40,642 bases of DNA from Erysipelotrichaceae bacterium (GTDB lineage Bacteria; Bacillota_I; Bacilli_A; RFN20; CAG-826). A program made the translations under genes and the position numbers. The stretch is from assembly GCA_022777645.1 (NCBI GenBank), contig JALFFX010000007.1, positions 1 to 40,642 on the forward strand. Reading direction: 5' to 3'. Shown one piece after another: positions 9,901 through 16,890 of the stretch (its first letter is position 1; each line of letters starts with the position of its first letter). The notes under the pieces were generated by a model. It did no database searches, had not been told where the DNA came from, and saw only the letters and a list, made by a program, of their open reading frames with translations.

Positions 9901-10058
9901 TTGATTTTATTACCCGTAATCCTATTTTGATGATTAGCAATAATTTTGATTATAGAATAATTCAAGATAATAACCTGGTTATTATTTTAAGTGCTATATT
10001 TATAACCATGAGTGTCGGTGGTATTCTAATAATAAGAAGAAGAAAAGCCGAACAATAA
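6984..10058 (+). CDS. large secreted endonuclease-I family protein with Big2 domains and C-terminal membrane anchor
   Basis: A 1024-residue surface protein starting at ATG 6984; an in-frame TTG at 6969 would only add five residues before a clear signal peptide (MKKLYSLLATLSISAFSC). Residues ~60-380 resemble endonuclease I/extracellular nuclease, with NQEHLWS (Glu 170, His 171) and GTDLHHLVAGDATVN (194-206). Two Big2 Ig-like domains follow (~402-483 and ~487-565). Next come two related beta-rich modules (~573-722 and ~734-883), both with a dGnYiIa / sGqYVIA-like opening. The end holds a ~90-residue helical module (889-980), a TM helix (~998-1017) and the tail RRRKAEQ. No LPXTG. Likely cell-wall-displayed nucleic acid scavenging. 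The C-terminal module recurs in the protein at 32789-34567. Confidence 0.85.
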   Translation: MKKLYSLLATLSISAFSCALLFANKDSVKTNAITLPNTITLNDTSEEDIRSYYSYLDTLPESERRGTNLLKNLKYILVNNPSNTAKPSRYFTYNQVRSIYNITDREWISSPKENISGYDASTNTITSYSYSSETPNLYYYYRADNFTNPHATNAKVTSSDSKTQTLLNQEHLWSVSHGFKPTSSSSAVENAGTDLHHLVAGDATVNKWGHSNYTYGNVDVEDSDWISTKTRWDNGDNAILGNKRGTPKYVNPLNKSQIVFEPQDADKGDIARALMYMAARYNHYDGTASSASIAEPDLELVDYSTDESVTITCDGKNGTGKYGILSDLLSWHNTIDPIDISSNSGYYEVHRNNLIYENYQYTRNPFIDFPSWADYVWGSKKDSGAVSPSSDSLYSYESVAKPTSFTLNTTSLSLTSGETFQAQIESITPSDASKSLIWSTSDENVATVSESGSIKAVGVGSCIINAKSSLDNNVSASISISISGISVTGISLNKTSTNLNIGAEEQLTATISPSDATNKNIVWSSSDSSIVSVDNGLIKALQAGQATISATSEDGDFSATCLVNVSSSTNTKYYEKIESTSSLTDGNYIIACEYASIAFNGGLSQADLVASNNNVSISTYLNIATNRIESNATTDGLIFTYNATEKTLKSASGYYIGTNSSSASINASDTTKYQVNITFSADGDALIASKTQSAMVLQVYQSKNFKFYSSSQKPVQLYKLMDSGSSSGSVVTSSYKLVNTLEDVTSGQYVIAALHNNTYFGLSNTFPATAGYVSATALTVSNDSLVGDVSSFAVSIVRTNNSITISNGTTYLSYSGSSTNMIESSNAYSFTISLANNIGTFNLAEATSGRSLSYSTSGNYFKAYASIKAGTYLNIELFKYEEVTVTYTALDFANDFMNSVICDANGVNKPTFKSGYSWDKLKSLYTSLSSSDQSLLQTATAIEYSDDIIAKAMYRYDYIVSKYYQSGIDKSFVDFITRNPILMISNNFDYRIIQDNNLVIILSAIFITMSVGGILIIRRRKAEQ

Positions 10059-10888
10059 TGTCTTTAATTAATATTTCTAATAAATCGAAAAACATTGATA
10101 TTTTTCTAAATAAAAATGTCGTATCTATTTTATGCGCGACAAAGAAAGAATGCGACGATGTTTTTGATATGTTTTATAACATTGATAAGCAAGATGGATA
10201 TATCATTATCGATGATGAGATTGTGTTTAGCAAAGAAAAGAAAATCAATAAATTTGATGACTATTTTTCTTTTGATTACAAAAACATAAATAATATTGAT
10301 AAAAAAGTATTTGTCATCAATCTTTGTGATGACCATTTTATCGATATTGATATTGAAAAATATTTAATCGATATTAATCAACTAGCGAAAAGAATAGATG
10401 GATATATATTGCTTATTAGCAATAATTTTAAAAACATTTTTTTAGTCTCAGATTATATATGTGCTTATATTGATAATCATATTGTTCTTCAAAAAGATAA
10501 AACACATTTTTATGATTATCCCGAAACAATTAAGGTTGCAAAACTTATTGGATATCAAAACATCTTTCCAATATCAAAAATAGAAAACAATAAAATATAT
10601 ATCGATGAATTAAATATCGTTTTTGAAAAAGATAATGGTGAACTTAAAGACGCAAAATACGTGGCAATTAAAAGAGAAGATTTTTTGATTAAAGGAAAAG
10701 AAAATCGATATGCGATTGATATTGTGGACTATTATCAAAAAGAAAACGAAATATTGATTTTGTTTCGTTATTCAAAGCAAAGAAATGTTGGACCAATATT
10801 GCAATTTGTATCAACGCCAATAACTAGGAAAATCAAAAACATTACTCACCTTGGAGTTAATAAGGAAGACATTGTCTTGCTCAAGTAA
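10058..10888 (+). CDS. degenerate ABC-transporter ATPase-like protein with TOBE-like end, no Walker A
   Basis: 276 residues, not recognisable by a catalytic motif. The order matches an ABC importer ATPase of the PotA/MalK type. VVSILCATKKECDDV sits where the P-loop should be, followed by QDGYIIIDDEIVF (normal: p.sG.I.idg). Then comes YILLISNNFKNIFLVSDYIC (normal: ..vTHd..Ea...aDri) and HFYDYPETIKVAKLIGYQN, which mirrors the P.....vA.f.G..N start of the C-terminal TOBE region. YVAIKREDFLI mirrors v.iRPEd. The P-loop Gly/Lys, Walker B acid and H-loop His are all missing, so ATP hydrolysis is unlikely. The ATG overlaps the nuclease stop by one base (TAATG). The reading is inference; role unknown. 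Confidence 0.6.
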   Translation: MSLINISNKSKNIDIFLNKNVVSILCATKKECDDVFDMFYNIDKQDGYIIIDDEIVFSKEKKINKFDDYFSFDYKNINNIDKKVFVINLCDDHFIDIDIEKYLIDINQLAKRIDGYILLISNNFKNIFLVSDYICAYIDNHIVLQKDKTHFYDYPETIKVAKLIGYQNIFPISKIENNKIYIDELNIVFEKDNGELKDAKYVAIKREDFLIKGKENRYAIDIVDYYQKENEILILFRYSKQRNVGPILQFVSTPITRKIKNITHLGVNKEDIVLLK

Positions 10889-10899
10889 AAATAATATTC

Positions 10900-10922
10900 G
10901 GCATACTTTGTATGCCTTTTTT
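10900..10922 (+). terminator. rho-independent terminator after the degenerate ATPase
   Basis: A perfect 7-bp stem GGCATAC/GTATGCC with a TTT loop is followed by six T residues. Confidence 0.92.
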
Positions 10923-10962
10923 AAAAAATAAGATAAAAATAAGCAAATATTTTAAATATCAT

Positions 10963-10991
10963 TTGACTATTTATTATATAAAATATAAAAT
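10963..10991 (+). promoter_or_regulatory. promoter of rplM-rpsI
   Basis: A -35 TTGACT (10963-10968), a 17-bp spacer and a -10 TAAAAT (10986-10991). Transcription would start near 10998, giving a leader of about 60 nt. Confidence 0.8.
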
Positions 10992-10994
10992 CTA

Positions 10995-11050
10995 ACTCGG
11001 CACCTAGAAAATCAATAGTCCCGGTAAGATTATTGTTTATCAAAAGGAGA
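10995..11050 (+). promoter_or_regulatory. probable L13 ribosomal-protein leader
   Basis: The short leader between the promoter and rplM contains GGCACCTAG, TCAATAGTCCCGGTAAGA and TTATTGTTTATC before AAAGGAG (about 11044-11050). CAATA and TATTG can pair around the GUCCCGGUAAG segment. Bacillota rplM operons are known to carry an autoregulatory L13 leader of this size and position. Identification rests on position and impression, not on a covariance model. Confidence 0.5.
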
Positions 11051-11058
11051 AAAGAAAA

Positions 11059-11502
11059 ATGCAACGTCAAACAACGATCGCAAAAAAAGAAACTATTACT
11101 CGCAAATGGTATGTCATCGATGCTACAGATTTACCACTTGGAAGATTAGCTTCATTAGTCGCCGTTAAGTTAATGGGAAAGGACAAACCAACCTATACTC
11201 CTAACGTCGATTGTGGTGATTTTATCATCATCATTAACGCTGAGAAAGTAGCTCTTTCTGGCGCGAACAAACTCAAAAACAAAAAGTATTACAACGTCTC
11301 TGGTTATAACGGTGGTCTTCGTACAAGAACTGCTGGAGAAATGCTTGAAAAATATCCAGAAGAAATGGTCGAAAGATCAGTATGGGGTATGCTTCCAAAG
11401 GGTCGCTTAGGCCGTCAAATCGCCAAAAAACTCTTTGTTTATAAAGGAGCAAACCACAAGCATGAAGCACAAAAACCAGAAGTGCTTGAATACAAGAAAT
11501 AG
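11059..11502 (+). CDS. rplM: 50S ribosomal protein L13
   Basis: 147 residues, the normal length for bacterial L13, a component of the large subunit that acts early in 50S assembly. Family stretches are visible: [16 protein letters not shown] near the start, [20 protein letters not shown], and the late [12 protein letters not shown]. An AAAGGAG ribosome site precedes the ATG. It is the first gene of the classic rplM-rpsI pair and is preceded by a strong promoter and a probable autoregulatory leader. Confidence 0.98.
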   Translation: MQRQTTIAKKETITRKWYVIDATDLPLGRLASLVAVKLMGKDKPTYTPNVDCGDFIIIINAEKVALSGANKLKNKKYYNVSGYNGGLRTRTAGEMLEKYPEEMVERSVWGMLPKGRLGRQIAKKLFVYKGANHKHEAQKPEVLEYKK

Positions 11503-11513
11503 GAGAAGCGAAT

Positions 11514-11912
11514 ATGGCAAAGAAAGAAACTGTTAAATATTACGGAACCGGCCGCAGAAAATCTTCTGTCGCTAGAGTATACGTTAGTGCAGGTACTGGC
11601 AAAATTGTCGTCAACGGACAAGATGTTAATTCCTATATGCCTTACGCTACTCTTGTTATGGATTTAAGCCAACCATTGGCACTTACAGGCAACGCTGACA
11701 AATTCGATGTCGAAGCCCATGTCACTGGTGGTGGATTTACCGGACAAGCAGGCGCTATTCGTTTAGGCCTTGCACGTGCTTTATTACTTGCAGGTGTAGA
11801 TCGTTCCACACTCAAAGTTGCTGGAATGCTCACCCGTGATAGCAGAGCTAAGGAACGTAAGAAATACGGTCTTAAAGCAGCTCGTCGTGCTCCACAATTC
11901 TCCAAACGTTAA
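11514..11912 (+). CDS. rpsI: 30S ribosomal protein S9
   Basis: 132 residues, full length for S9 of the small subunit head. Typical motifs are [14 protein letters not shown] at the start, [19 protein letters not shown] in the middle and the basic C-terminal end RRAPQFSKR, whose last residues reach the P-site tRNA in known ribosomes. It follows rplM by 11 bases with a GGAG ribosome site and is closed by a strong terminator. Confidence 0.98.
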   Translation: MAKKETVKYYGTGRRKSSVARVYVSAGTGKIVVNGQDVNSYMPYATLVMDLSQPLALTGNADKFDVEAHVTGGGFTGQAGAIRLGLARALLLAGVDRSTLKVAGMLTRDSRAKERKKYGLKAARRAPQFSKR

Positions 11913-11930
11913 TTTGTTGTTTGCACTTAT

Positions 11931-11960
11931 GGATCTCACAATATGTGGGATCCTTTTTTT
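11931..11960 (+). terminator. rho-independent terminator of rplM-rpsI
   Basis: A 10-bp stem GGATCTCACA/TGTGGGATCC (one G-U pair) with an ATA loop is followed by seven T residues. Confidence 0.95.
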
Positions 11961-11985
11961 AATCAAAAAAAGTGATAATTAGTTG

Positions 11986-12016
11986 TTGCAATTTTAAAAG
12001 TATCATTGTATATTAT
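11986..12016 (+). promoter_or_regulatory. promoter of the tRNA cluster
   Basis: TTGCAA at 11986-11991 lies 17 bp before TATATT (12009-12014); the overlapping TATTAT is at 12011-12016. The first tRNA begins about 20 bases downstream. Confidence 0.65.
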
Positions 12017-12035
12017 ATAAGCGCATTAGCGTTTT

Positions 12036-12112
<77 letters not shown>

Positions 12113-12186
12113 TTTTGATTAATTAGCCCTTTGGGCTTCTTATAAGGGAAAGAGCGTGAGGGAATCCTCAGTTCCTCTCTTCTCTA

Positions 12187-12262
12187 GGGCACTTAGCTCA
12201 GTCGGGAGAGCGTTTCCTTCACACGGAAGAGGTCATTGGTTCGATCCCAATAGCGCCCACCA
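12187..12262 (+). tRNA. tRNA-Val (CAC)
   Basis: A 76-nt cloverleaf with encoded CCA. The anticodon loop TTCACAC is closed by TTTCC/GGAAG, giving anticodon CAC after the conserved U33. The T loop is TTCGATC. The acceptor GGGCACT/AGCGCCC has one A-C mismatch at pair 5-68. The 74-nt spacer after tRNA-Ile holds a small AGCCC/GGGCT hairpin (12125-12137) without a U-tract. Confidence 0.9.
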
Positions 12263-12268
12263 CTTCCT

Positions 12269-12344
12269 GCCTTCTTAGCTCAACTGGCAGAGCAACCGCC
12301 TTGTAAGCGGTAGGTTATTGGTTCAAGTCCGATAGAAGGCACCA
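12269..12344 (+). tRNA. tRNA-Thr (TGT)
   Basis: A 76-nt cloverleaf with encoded CCA. Acceptor GCCTTCT pairs perfectly with AGAAGGC. The anticodon loop CTTGTAA is closed by ACCGC/GCGGT. Only 6 bases separate it from tRNA-Val. Confidence 0.96.
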
Positions 12345-12356
12345 TTTAGCAATATT

Positions 12357-12386
12357 GTGTTGATGTATGTTATCAACACTTTTTTA
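12357..12386 (+). terminator. terminator of the Ile-Val-Thr tRNA operon
   Basis: An 8-bp stem GTGTTGAT/ATCAACAC with a 7-nt loop is followed by a run of T residues. Confidence 0.93.
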
Positions 12387-12425
12387 TTTTTCAAATTAAA
12401 AAAGTGATTTTTTATTTATTATTGA

Positions 12426-12431
12426 TATAAT
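12426..12431 (+). promoter_or_regulatory. -10 element of the tRNA-Leu gene
   Basis: A consensus TATAAT lies 11 bases before the tRNA. The matching -35 is weak (AGTGAT-like at about 12403). Confidence 0.55.
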
Positions 12432-12441
12432 AATATTCACT

Positions 12442-12526
12442 GGAGATATGGCGGAACTGGCAGACGCACTAGACTTAGGATCTAGCGGGGCGACCCGTGC
12501 AAGTTCGATTCTTGTTATCTCCACCA
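12442..12526 (+). tRNA. tRNA-Leu (TAG)
   Basis: An 85-nt class II tRNA with a long variable arm and encoded CCA. Acceptor GGAGATA pairs with TATCTCC. The anticodon loop CTTAGGA is closed by CTAGA/TCTAG. Confidence 0.96.
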
Positions 12527-12540
12527 AAAAACGAATAATG

Positions 12541-12570
12541 TAGATAATACTAATGTATTATCTATTTTTT
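12541..12570 (+). terminator. terminator of tRNA-Leu
   Basis: A perfect 10-bp stem TAGATAATAC/GTATTATCTA with a TAAT loop is followed by six T residues. Confidence 0.96.
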
Positions 12571-12887
12571 GTTGGTGGGCATTCAAATGCATAGATTTAA
12601 TAGCATTAGAGCCATATAGAACCATTGTTTTTATCAATCCAATAGATAATCACAAATATTTCGATGTTGATATCAAAACAAAACAAGAAAAGTATGTTTG
12701 TGAAAGTAAAAACGACAAATATCAAAAAATAAACAAGAAAACGGAATTAAAAAAGAACCTTTGATTTATCTATTCATACCATATCTATAGTCTTTTTTAT
12801 TGTATAAAATAAAAAAAGTTTGTAATATAATGATATTACTTAATCAGTAATTTATTTGGAACTGATTAATCACCTTTATTATCTTGT
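12571..12887 (+). other. gene-free stretch before the polysaccharide locus
   Basis: About 320 bases without a credible gene. One forward frame is open from about 12561 to a TGA at 12762-12764. It would read ...LEPYRTIVFINPIDNHKYF..., but has no ATG and begins in the terminator, so it may be a decayed gene fragment. The last 90 bases hold a promoter-like element and a hairpin listed separately. Confidence 0.4.
12826..12869 (+). promoter_or_regulatory. putative promoter and leader hairpin of the polysaccharide locus
   Basis: TATAAT at 12826-12831 is followed by a perfect 9-bp inverted repeat: TTAATCAGT (12840-12848) and ACTGATTAA (12861-12869), with a 12-nt loop. No T-tract follows, so it is not an ordinary terminator. 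It could be an operator or an RNA structure in the leader of the first gene at 12888, which lacks a visible ribosome site. No good -35 at standard spacing. Confidence 0.45.
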
Positions 12888-13484
12888 ATGAAAACTAGTC
12901 AAAAGATTTATTTACCATTTAAAAGACTTATCGGCATCGTTGGTTCTTTTGTAGGAATCATTGTTTGTTTTGCCTTGTTGTGGTGGTGGGTAATTCCTGT
13001 TAACGCAATAGTGACTAAAGGACATCCGTTTTTTGCTAGACATAGAATTGGCAAGGATGGTAAGCCATTTAGATGTTTTAAGTTTAGAAGCATGAGAAAC
13101 GATGCTAATCCGCATATGACCAGCCGCGATAGTAATATGGAAAGTCAAATTACTGGATTTGGAAAATTCTTAAGAAAAACTTCTATTGATGAAACTCCAC
13201 AACTTTTAAATATATTAGCTGGACATATGGCGTTTATAGGACCTAGGCCGTTGATTGATGTTAACGAAGACGCCGTTACAATTGAACTTAGAAAAGAGAA
13301 CGGAGCATCAAGGTTGAGACCTGGATTAAGTGGATATGCTCAGATACACAAAAGAGGAGATTTAGATCCTAAAACAAAAGCGATGTTTGATGGTATTTAT
13401 TTCAAACACTTTTCTTTGTGGTGGGATATTAAGATTTTTGTATACACAATTTTATGTGTTTTCGGAGCTGTGAAAGGAAGATAA
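12888..13484 (+). CDS. initiating polyprenyl-phosphate phosphoglycosyl transferase (PglC/WcaJ-type, monotopic)
   Basis: A 198-residue enzyme that moves a sugar-1-phosphate from a UDP-sugar to undecaprenyl phosphate, the first membrane step of surface polysaccharide synthesis. It has a single N-terminal re-entrant hydrophobic segment (residues ~14-40), then HRIGKDGKPF, CFKFRSM and the catalytic Asp-Glu pair of SIDETPQLLN (Asp 101, Glu 102). GPRPL follows at ~118. The length equals the minimal PglC type rather than long WcaJ forms. It is the first gene of the locus and ends directly at the start of wecB. No purine-rich ribosome site is visible, so initiation may depend on the leader structure. 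Confidence 0.93.
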   Translation: MKTSQKIYLPFKRLIGIVGSFVGIIVCFALLWWWVIPVNAIVTKGHPFFARHRIGKDGKPFRCFKFRSMRNDANPHMTSRDSNMESQITGFGKFLRKTSIDETPQLLNILAGHMAFIGPRPLIDVNEDAVTIELRKENGASRLRPGLSGYAQIHKRGDLDPKTKAMFDGIYFKHFSLWWDIKIFVYTILCVFGAVKGR

Positions 13485-14585
13485 ATGAAAAAAGTACTTT
13501 TTGTTTTTGGTACTCGCCCAGAAGCTATCAAGATGTGCCCAGTTGTTAACGAATTGAAAAAGCATCCTGAATCTTTTGATGTAAAAGTGTGCGTCACTGG
13601 ACAACATAGAAAAATGTTAGACCAAGTTCTTGAAGTTTTTAATGTGGTTCCAGAATACGATTTGTCAATTATGAAAGATCAACAAACTTTGTTTGATATC
13701 ACTACAAACATCTTAAATCGCATTAAAAAAGTGCTAGAAAAAGAAAAACCAGATGTCGTTTTAGTACATGGAGATACTTCTACAACCTTTGTGGCCGCTT
13801 TGGCATGTTTCTATCTGCAAATTCCTGTAGGTCATATCGAAGCTGGTTTAAGAACCTATAACATTTATTCCCCTTATCCAGAGGAATTTAATAGAGAAGC
13901 GGTTAGTATTATCTCTAGATATAATTTTGCTCCTACAGAGCTCTCTAAACAAAATCTCTTAAACGAAGGAAAGAAGCCAGAAACAATTTATGTCACTGGT
14001 AACACCGCCATTGATGCCTTAAAAACCACTGTTAGAGATGATTATTATAACGAGCACTTAAAATGGGCCGAAGGTTCTAGATTAATTCTATTAACAGCCC
14101 ATAGAAGAGAAAACTTAGGTGAACCAATGCATCATATGTTTAGAGCTATTCGTAGAATTGTTGATGAACATCCTGATGTTAAAGTTATTTACCCAATTCA
14201 TATGAATCCAGTAGTTAGAAAAGTAGCCGAAGAAGAATTAGATAATGATGAAAGAATTAGAATTATCGACCCCCTAGATGTTTTAGATTTTCATAACTTT
14301 ATGGCAAGATGTTATTTGGTTCTTACTGATAGTGGTGGAATTCAAGAAGAAGCCCCTTCGTTAGGAAAGCCTGTTTTAGTGATGAGAGACACTACCGAAA
14401 GACCAGAGGGTATTGAAGCCGGAACTCTTAAATTAGTGGGTACCTCAGAAGAAGCTATCTATAAAGAATTCAAAGTCCTTCTAGAAAATAAAGAAGAATA
14501 CAAGAAAATGTCGCACGCTTCTAATCCTTATGGCGATGGAAATGCTTCTTTAAAAATAGCAAACATTTTATTAGAAAAATTATGA
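13485..14585 (+). CDS. wecB: UDP-N-acetylglucosamine 2-epimerase (non-hydrolysing)
   Basis: 366 residues, full length for the enzyme that interconverts UDP-GlcNAc and UDP-ManNAc. Signatures are FGTRPEAIKM at the start, CVTGQHRKML, HGDTSTT, GHIEAGLRT, PYPEEFNR, TAHRREN and the UDP-binding DSGGIQEEAPSLGKPVLV. Its ATG is the first base after the stop of the phosphoglycosyl transferase. Its 3' end overlaps the next gene by 4 bases. It implies ManNAc or a derivative in the repeat unit. Confidence 0.96.
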   Translation: MKKVLFVFGTRPEAIKMCPVVNELKKHPESFDVKVCVTGQHRKMLDQVLEVFNVVPEYDLSIMKDQQTLFDITTNILNRIKKVLEKEKPDVVLVHGDTSTTFVAALACFYLQIPVGHIEAGLRTYNIYSPYPEEFNREAVSIISRYNFAPTELSKQNLLNEGKKPETIYVTGNTAIDALKTTVRDDYYNEHLKWAEGSRLILLTAHRRENLGEPMHHMFRAIRRIVDEHPDVKVIYPIHMNPVVRKVAEEELDNDERIRIIDPLDVLDFHNFMARCYLVLTDSGGIQEEAPSLGKPVLVMRDTTERPEGIEAGTLKLVGTSEEAIYKEFKVLLENKEEYKKMSHASNPYGDGNASLKIANILLEKL

Positions 14586-15712
14586 AAAAAAAGTCAATAA
14601 TTATTTGTACTTGGCATTATTTTCAAAATATAGGTTCGCAGTTACAAGCTGTTGCCCTTTTTAATTGTATTAAAAATTTGGGTTTAAATGTCAAAGTTTT
14701 AAATTACAGAAACAAAAAGTATTGTAAATCTCATTTTGATGAAACAATCAAAGTCATACATCCTGTTTTTTCTTTGTTATGCTTTTTACTTAAAAAAAGA
14801 AGAGCCGGGCTGTTTAATCGATTCTGCTATACGAATTTAGATTTGACCCGTCTATTCTATGGGAAAGAGTCTATTTCTTTTAAAACAAAGCCGGACATCT
14901 TAGTGTTTGGAAGCGATCAGATATGGGCGCAAAATGTATTCGATGAAGTTTATTTTGGTAGTATTTCTTGTCTTTCAAATGATATAAAGAGATTTTCTTA
15001 TGCGCCTAGTGTTGTTACTAATCAGGTGTACACAAAAGAACAAGCCTTCATTATAAAGGAACATCTCTCACTATTTTCTTCAGTTTCATTTCGAGAGCCA
15101 ATTTCATCCGATATTTCTACATGCTTTGGCCTAAAAAAGTATGAAGTGGTGTGCGATCCATCTTTGTTGATGAGTAAGACTTTCTATGAGGGTCTAAGTA
15201 ATAAAAAAATTGTAAAAAAAATAAAAAACAAAAATTATTGTCTATCTTATTTTTTGACGCAAACCGAAAAAACTGATCACGCTTGTTCTTCGCTGAAAGA
15301 AAAATATGGATATAGAATCGTTAATATTTCAAAGCAGTCAATTGAATGTGCCGATTTGAATTTATATTCAAAAACGGGGCCTGCAGAGTTTTTGGCATTA
15401 GTAAGTGATTCCGATTTTATATTGACGGATTCTTTTCACGGGGTTTGCTTTTCTTTGATTTATAGGAAAAATTTCTTTGTTATAGAACGTTTTCATTCTA
15501 ATGATGACTTAAATCAAAACAGACGCATTTCGTTTCTTTTGGATATTTTTGGTCTATCCGATAGAATTTTGCCGTTTGGACTTGAAAACTTTAATGATAT
15601 TGAAAATGTAAATATTGATTTCGATAGGGCATGGAAAAGAGCTAATTGGTTTATTAATAAATCAAAAAAGTTTTTAGAAAAAGAGATTGGTTATGACGAA
15701 AAGTGTAGTTGA
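14582..15712 (+). CDS. polysaccharide pyruvyl transferase family protein
   Basis: 376 residues. Family marks include the N-terminal WHYFQNIGSQLQAVAL, VFGSDQIW around residue 113 and SDFILTDSFHGVCFSLIY near residue 275. The family transfers pyruvate from phosphoenolpyruvate to sugar hydroxyls as a ketal, giving an acidic polymer; some members have other roles. Cytosolic. It overlaps wecB by 4 bases and the following iron-sulfur gene by 20 bases. This pairing with an FrhB-like protein is common in Bacillota and Bacteroidota polysaccharide loci. Confidence 0.88.
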   Translation: MKKKSIIICTWHYFQNIGSQLQAVALFNCIKNLGLNVKVLNYRNKKYCKSHFDETIKVIHPVFSLLCFLLKKRRAGLFNRFCYTNLDLTRLFYGKESISFKTKPDILVFGSDQIWAQNVFDEVYFGSISCLSNDIKRFSYAPSVVTNQVYTKEQAFIIKEHLSLFSSVSFREPISSDISTCFGLKKYEVVCDPSLLMSKTFYEGLSNKKIVKKIKNKNYCLSYFLTQTEKTDHACSSLKEKYGYRIVNISKQSIECADLNLYSKTGPAEFLALVSDSDFILTDSFHGVCFSLIYRKNFFVIERFHSNDDLNQNRRISFLLDIFGLSDRILPFGLENFNDIENVNIDFDRAWKRANWFINKSKKFLEKEIGYDEKCS

Positions 15713-16877
15713 TATTGCTCTAAATAAAGAAAAATGTTGCGGTTGTTCTTCTTGCAAAATAATTTGCCCTGTTTCGGCAATCTCAATGTTCTCAGATGAA
15801 GATGGTTTTTTATACCCGACAATTGACGGCAATAAATGTATAAATTGTGGAAAATGCCGAATTGTATGTCCTGTTTGTGAGAGCAAAATCCTTTGTTCAT
15901 CAAAGCCAAATAAATTATATTGCTTTTCTCATAGTGACACAGATATTTGGACAAATTCGACTTCCGGAGGAGCTTTTACTGCAATAATTCAAGAATTACT
16001 GATAAAACAACATGATAAAGATGTTTATGTTTGCGGAGCAATCTTTGATGGTGATAGAGTTGTTCATAAAACAAAAATTATTAAATCGACTTACGATTTA
16101 GAGGGTTTTCACAAATCCAAGTACATTCAAAGCGACTTGGGAGAAGCCTTTAAAGAAATTAGTTCTATTCTTCGCCAAAACAATTCTTTTTTAGTCTTTG
16201 CTGGCACTCCTTGTCAGGTTAATTCGATTCACAATGTTTTTCTTTCACAACGTGATAAAATGTTTTTGATTGATTTTGTTTGTCATGGAGTTGGTAGTCC
16301 TTTAGTATTCCAGAAGTACTGTTCAGAATTCTATAAAAAGCCAATCTCAAACTACACTTTTAGGGTCAAAAGAGTTATTCGCCATTCCCTTTTTGAATAT
16401 TTTTCGAAATTCACACTTTCCAATAGGGTTGTGTTAAGAAACAGAGATCCTTACAATCGCCTATTTCTTGAACAATTAATTAATAGAAAGATTTGTAATG
16501 GGCATTGCCCGTTTAGAACAAAAAAACGAATATCCGATGTCACTTTGGGTGATTATAGAAATGCTGATCGCTACGTTTCGTGTTCCGATAAGCCTCTTTT
16601 TACAGACCAAAAAAACTATTCAATGGTTATTCCAAATTCTTCTTTTGGAGAATCTATTATTTCAAATATAGGACAATTTGGAAACCTTTTAGGTACACTT
16701 ACAGATGGCATAGATGAAAATCCTTTATATTATAAAAATCTTCCAGGAAATGATGCAAGAGACTCATTTTTCGAATACTTTAGGAATAACGGAATAAAAA
16801 AAGCAATTAAAAAATATGTTCCGCATTATAATTTGAAGAAATACTCTTATTTGATTCATACTTTAAGAAGAAAGTGA
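15693..16877 (+). CDS. coenzyme F420 hydrogenase/dehydrogenase beta-subunit (FrhB)-like protein
   Basis: 394 residues from ATG 15693; an in-frame TTG 6 bases upstream is less likely. Two ferredoxin-type 4Fe-4S motifs open the protein (CCGCSSCKIICP and CINCGKCRIVCP). The FrhB N- and C-terminal domains follow, with FAGTPCQVNSI, FVCHGVGSP and LGDYRNAD. In polysaccharide loci such proteins sit next to pyruvyl transferases and are assumed to be oxidoreductases acting on the polymer or its precursors. The exact reaction is not known. Stop codon TGA. It overlaps the upstream gene by 20 bases. Confidence 0.85.
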   Translation: MTKSVVDIALNKEKCCGCSSCKIICPVSAISMFSDEDGFLYPTIDGNKCINCGKCRIVCPVCESKILCSSKPNKLYCFSHSDTDIWTNSTSGGAFTAIIQELLIKQHDKDVYVCGAIFDGDRVVHKTKIIKSTYDLEGFHKSKYIQSDLGEAFKEISSILRQNNSFLVFAGTPCQVNSIHNVFLSQRDKMFLIDFVCHGVGSPLVFQKYCSEFYKKPISNYTFRVKRVIRHSLFEYFSKFTLSNRVVLRNRDPYNRLFLEQLINRKICNGHCPFRTKKRISDVTLGDYRNADRYVSCSDKPLFTDQKNYSMVIPNSSFGESIISNIGQFGNLLGTLTDGIDENPLYYKNLPGNDARDSFFEYFRNNGIKKAIKKYVPHYNLKKYSYLIHTLRRK

Positions 16878-16890
16878 TTTTTAATAATCT

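Noticed and set aside
6984-10058. LPXTG-type sortase anchor on the nuclease
   Set aside because: No LPXTG-like motif before the C-terminal helix; only TM plus a basic tail.
12561-12764. 68-codon plus-strand frame before the polysaccharide locus as a gene
   Set aside because: It has no ATG, starts inside a terminator and has no ribosome site.
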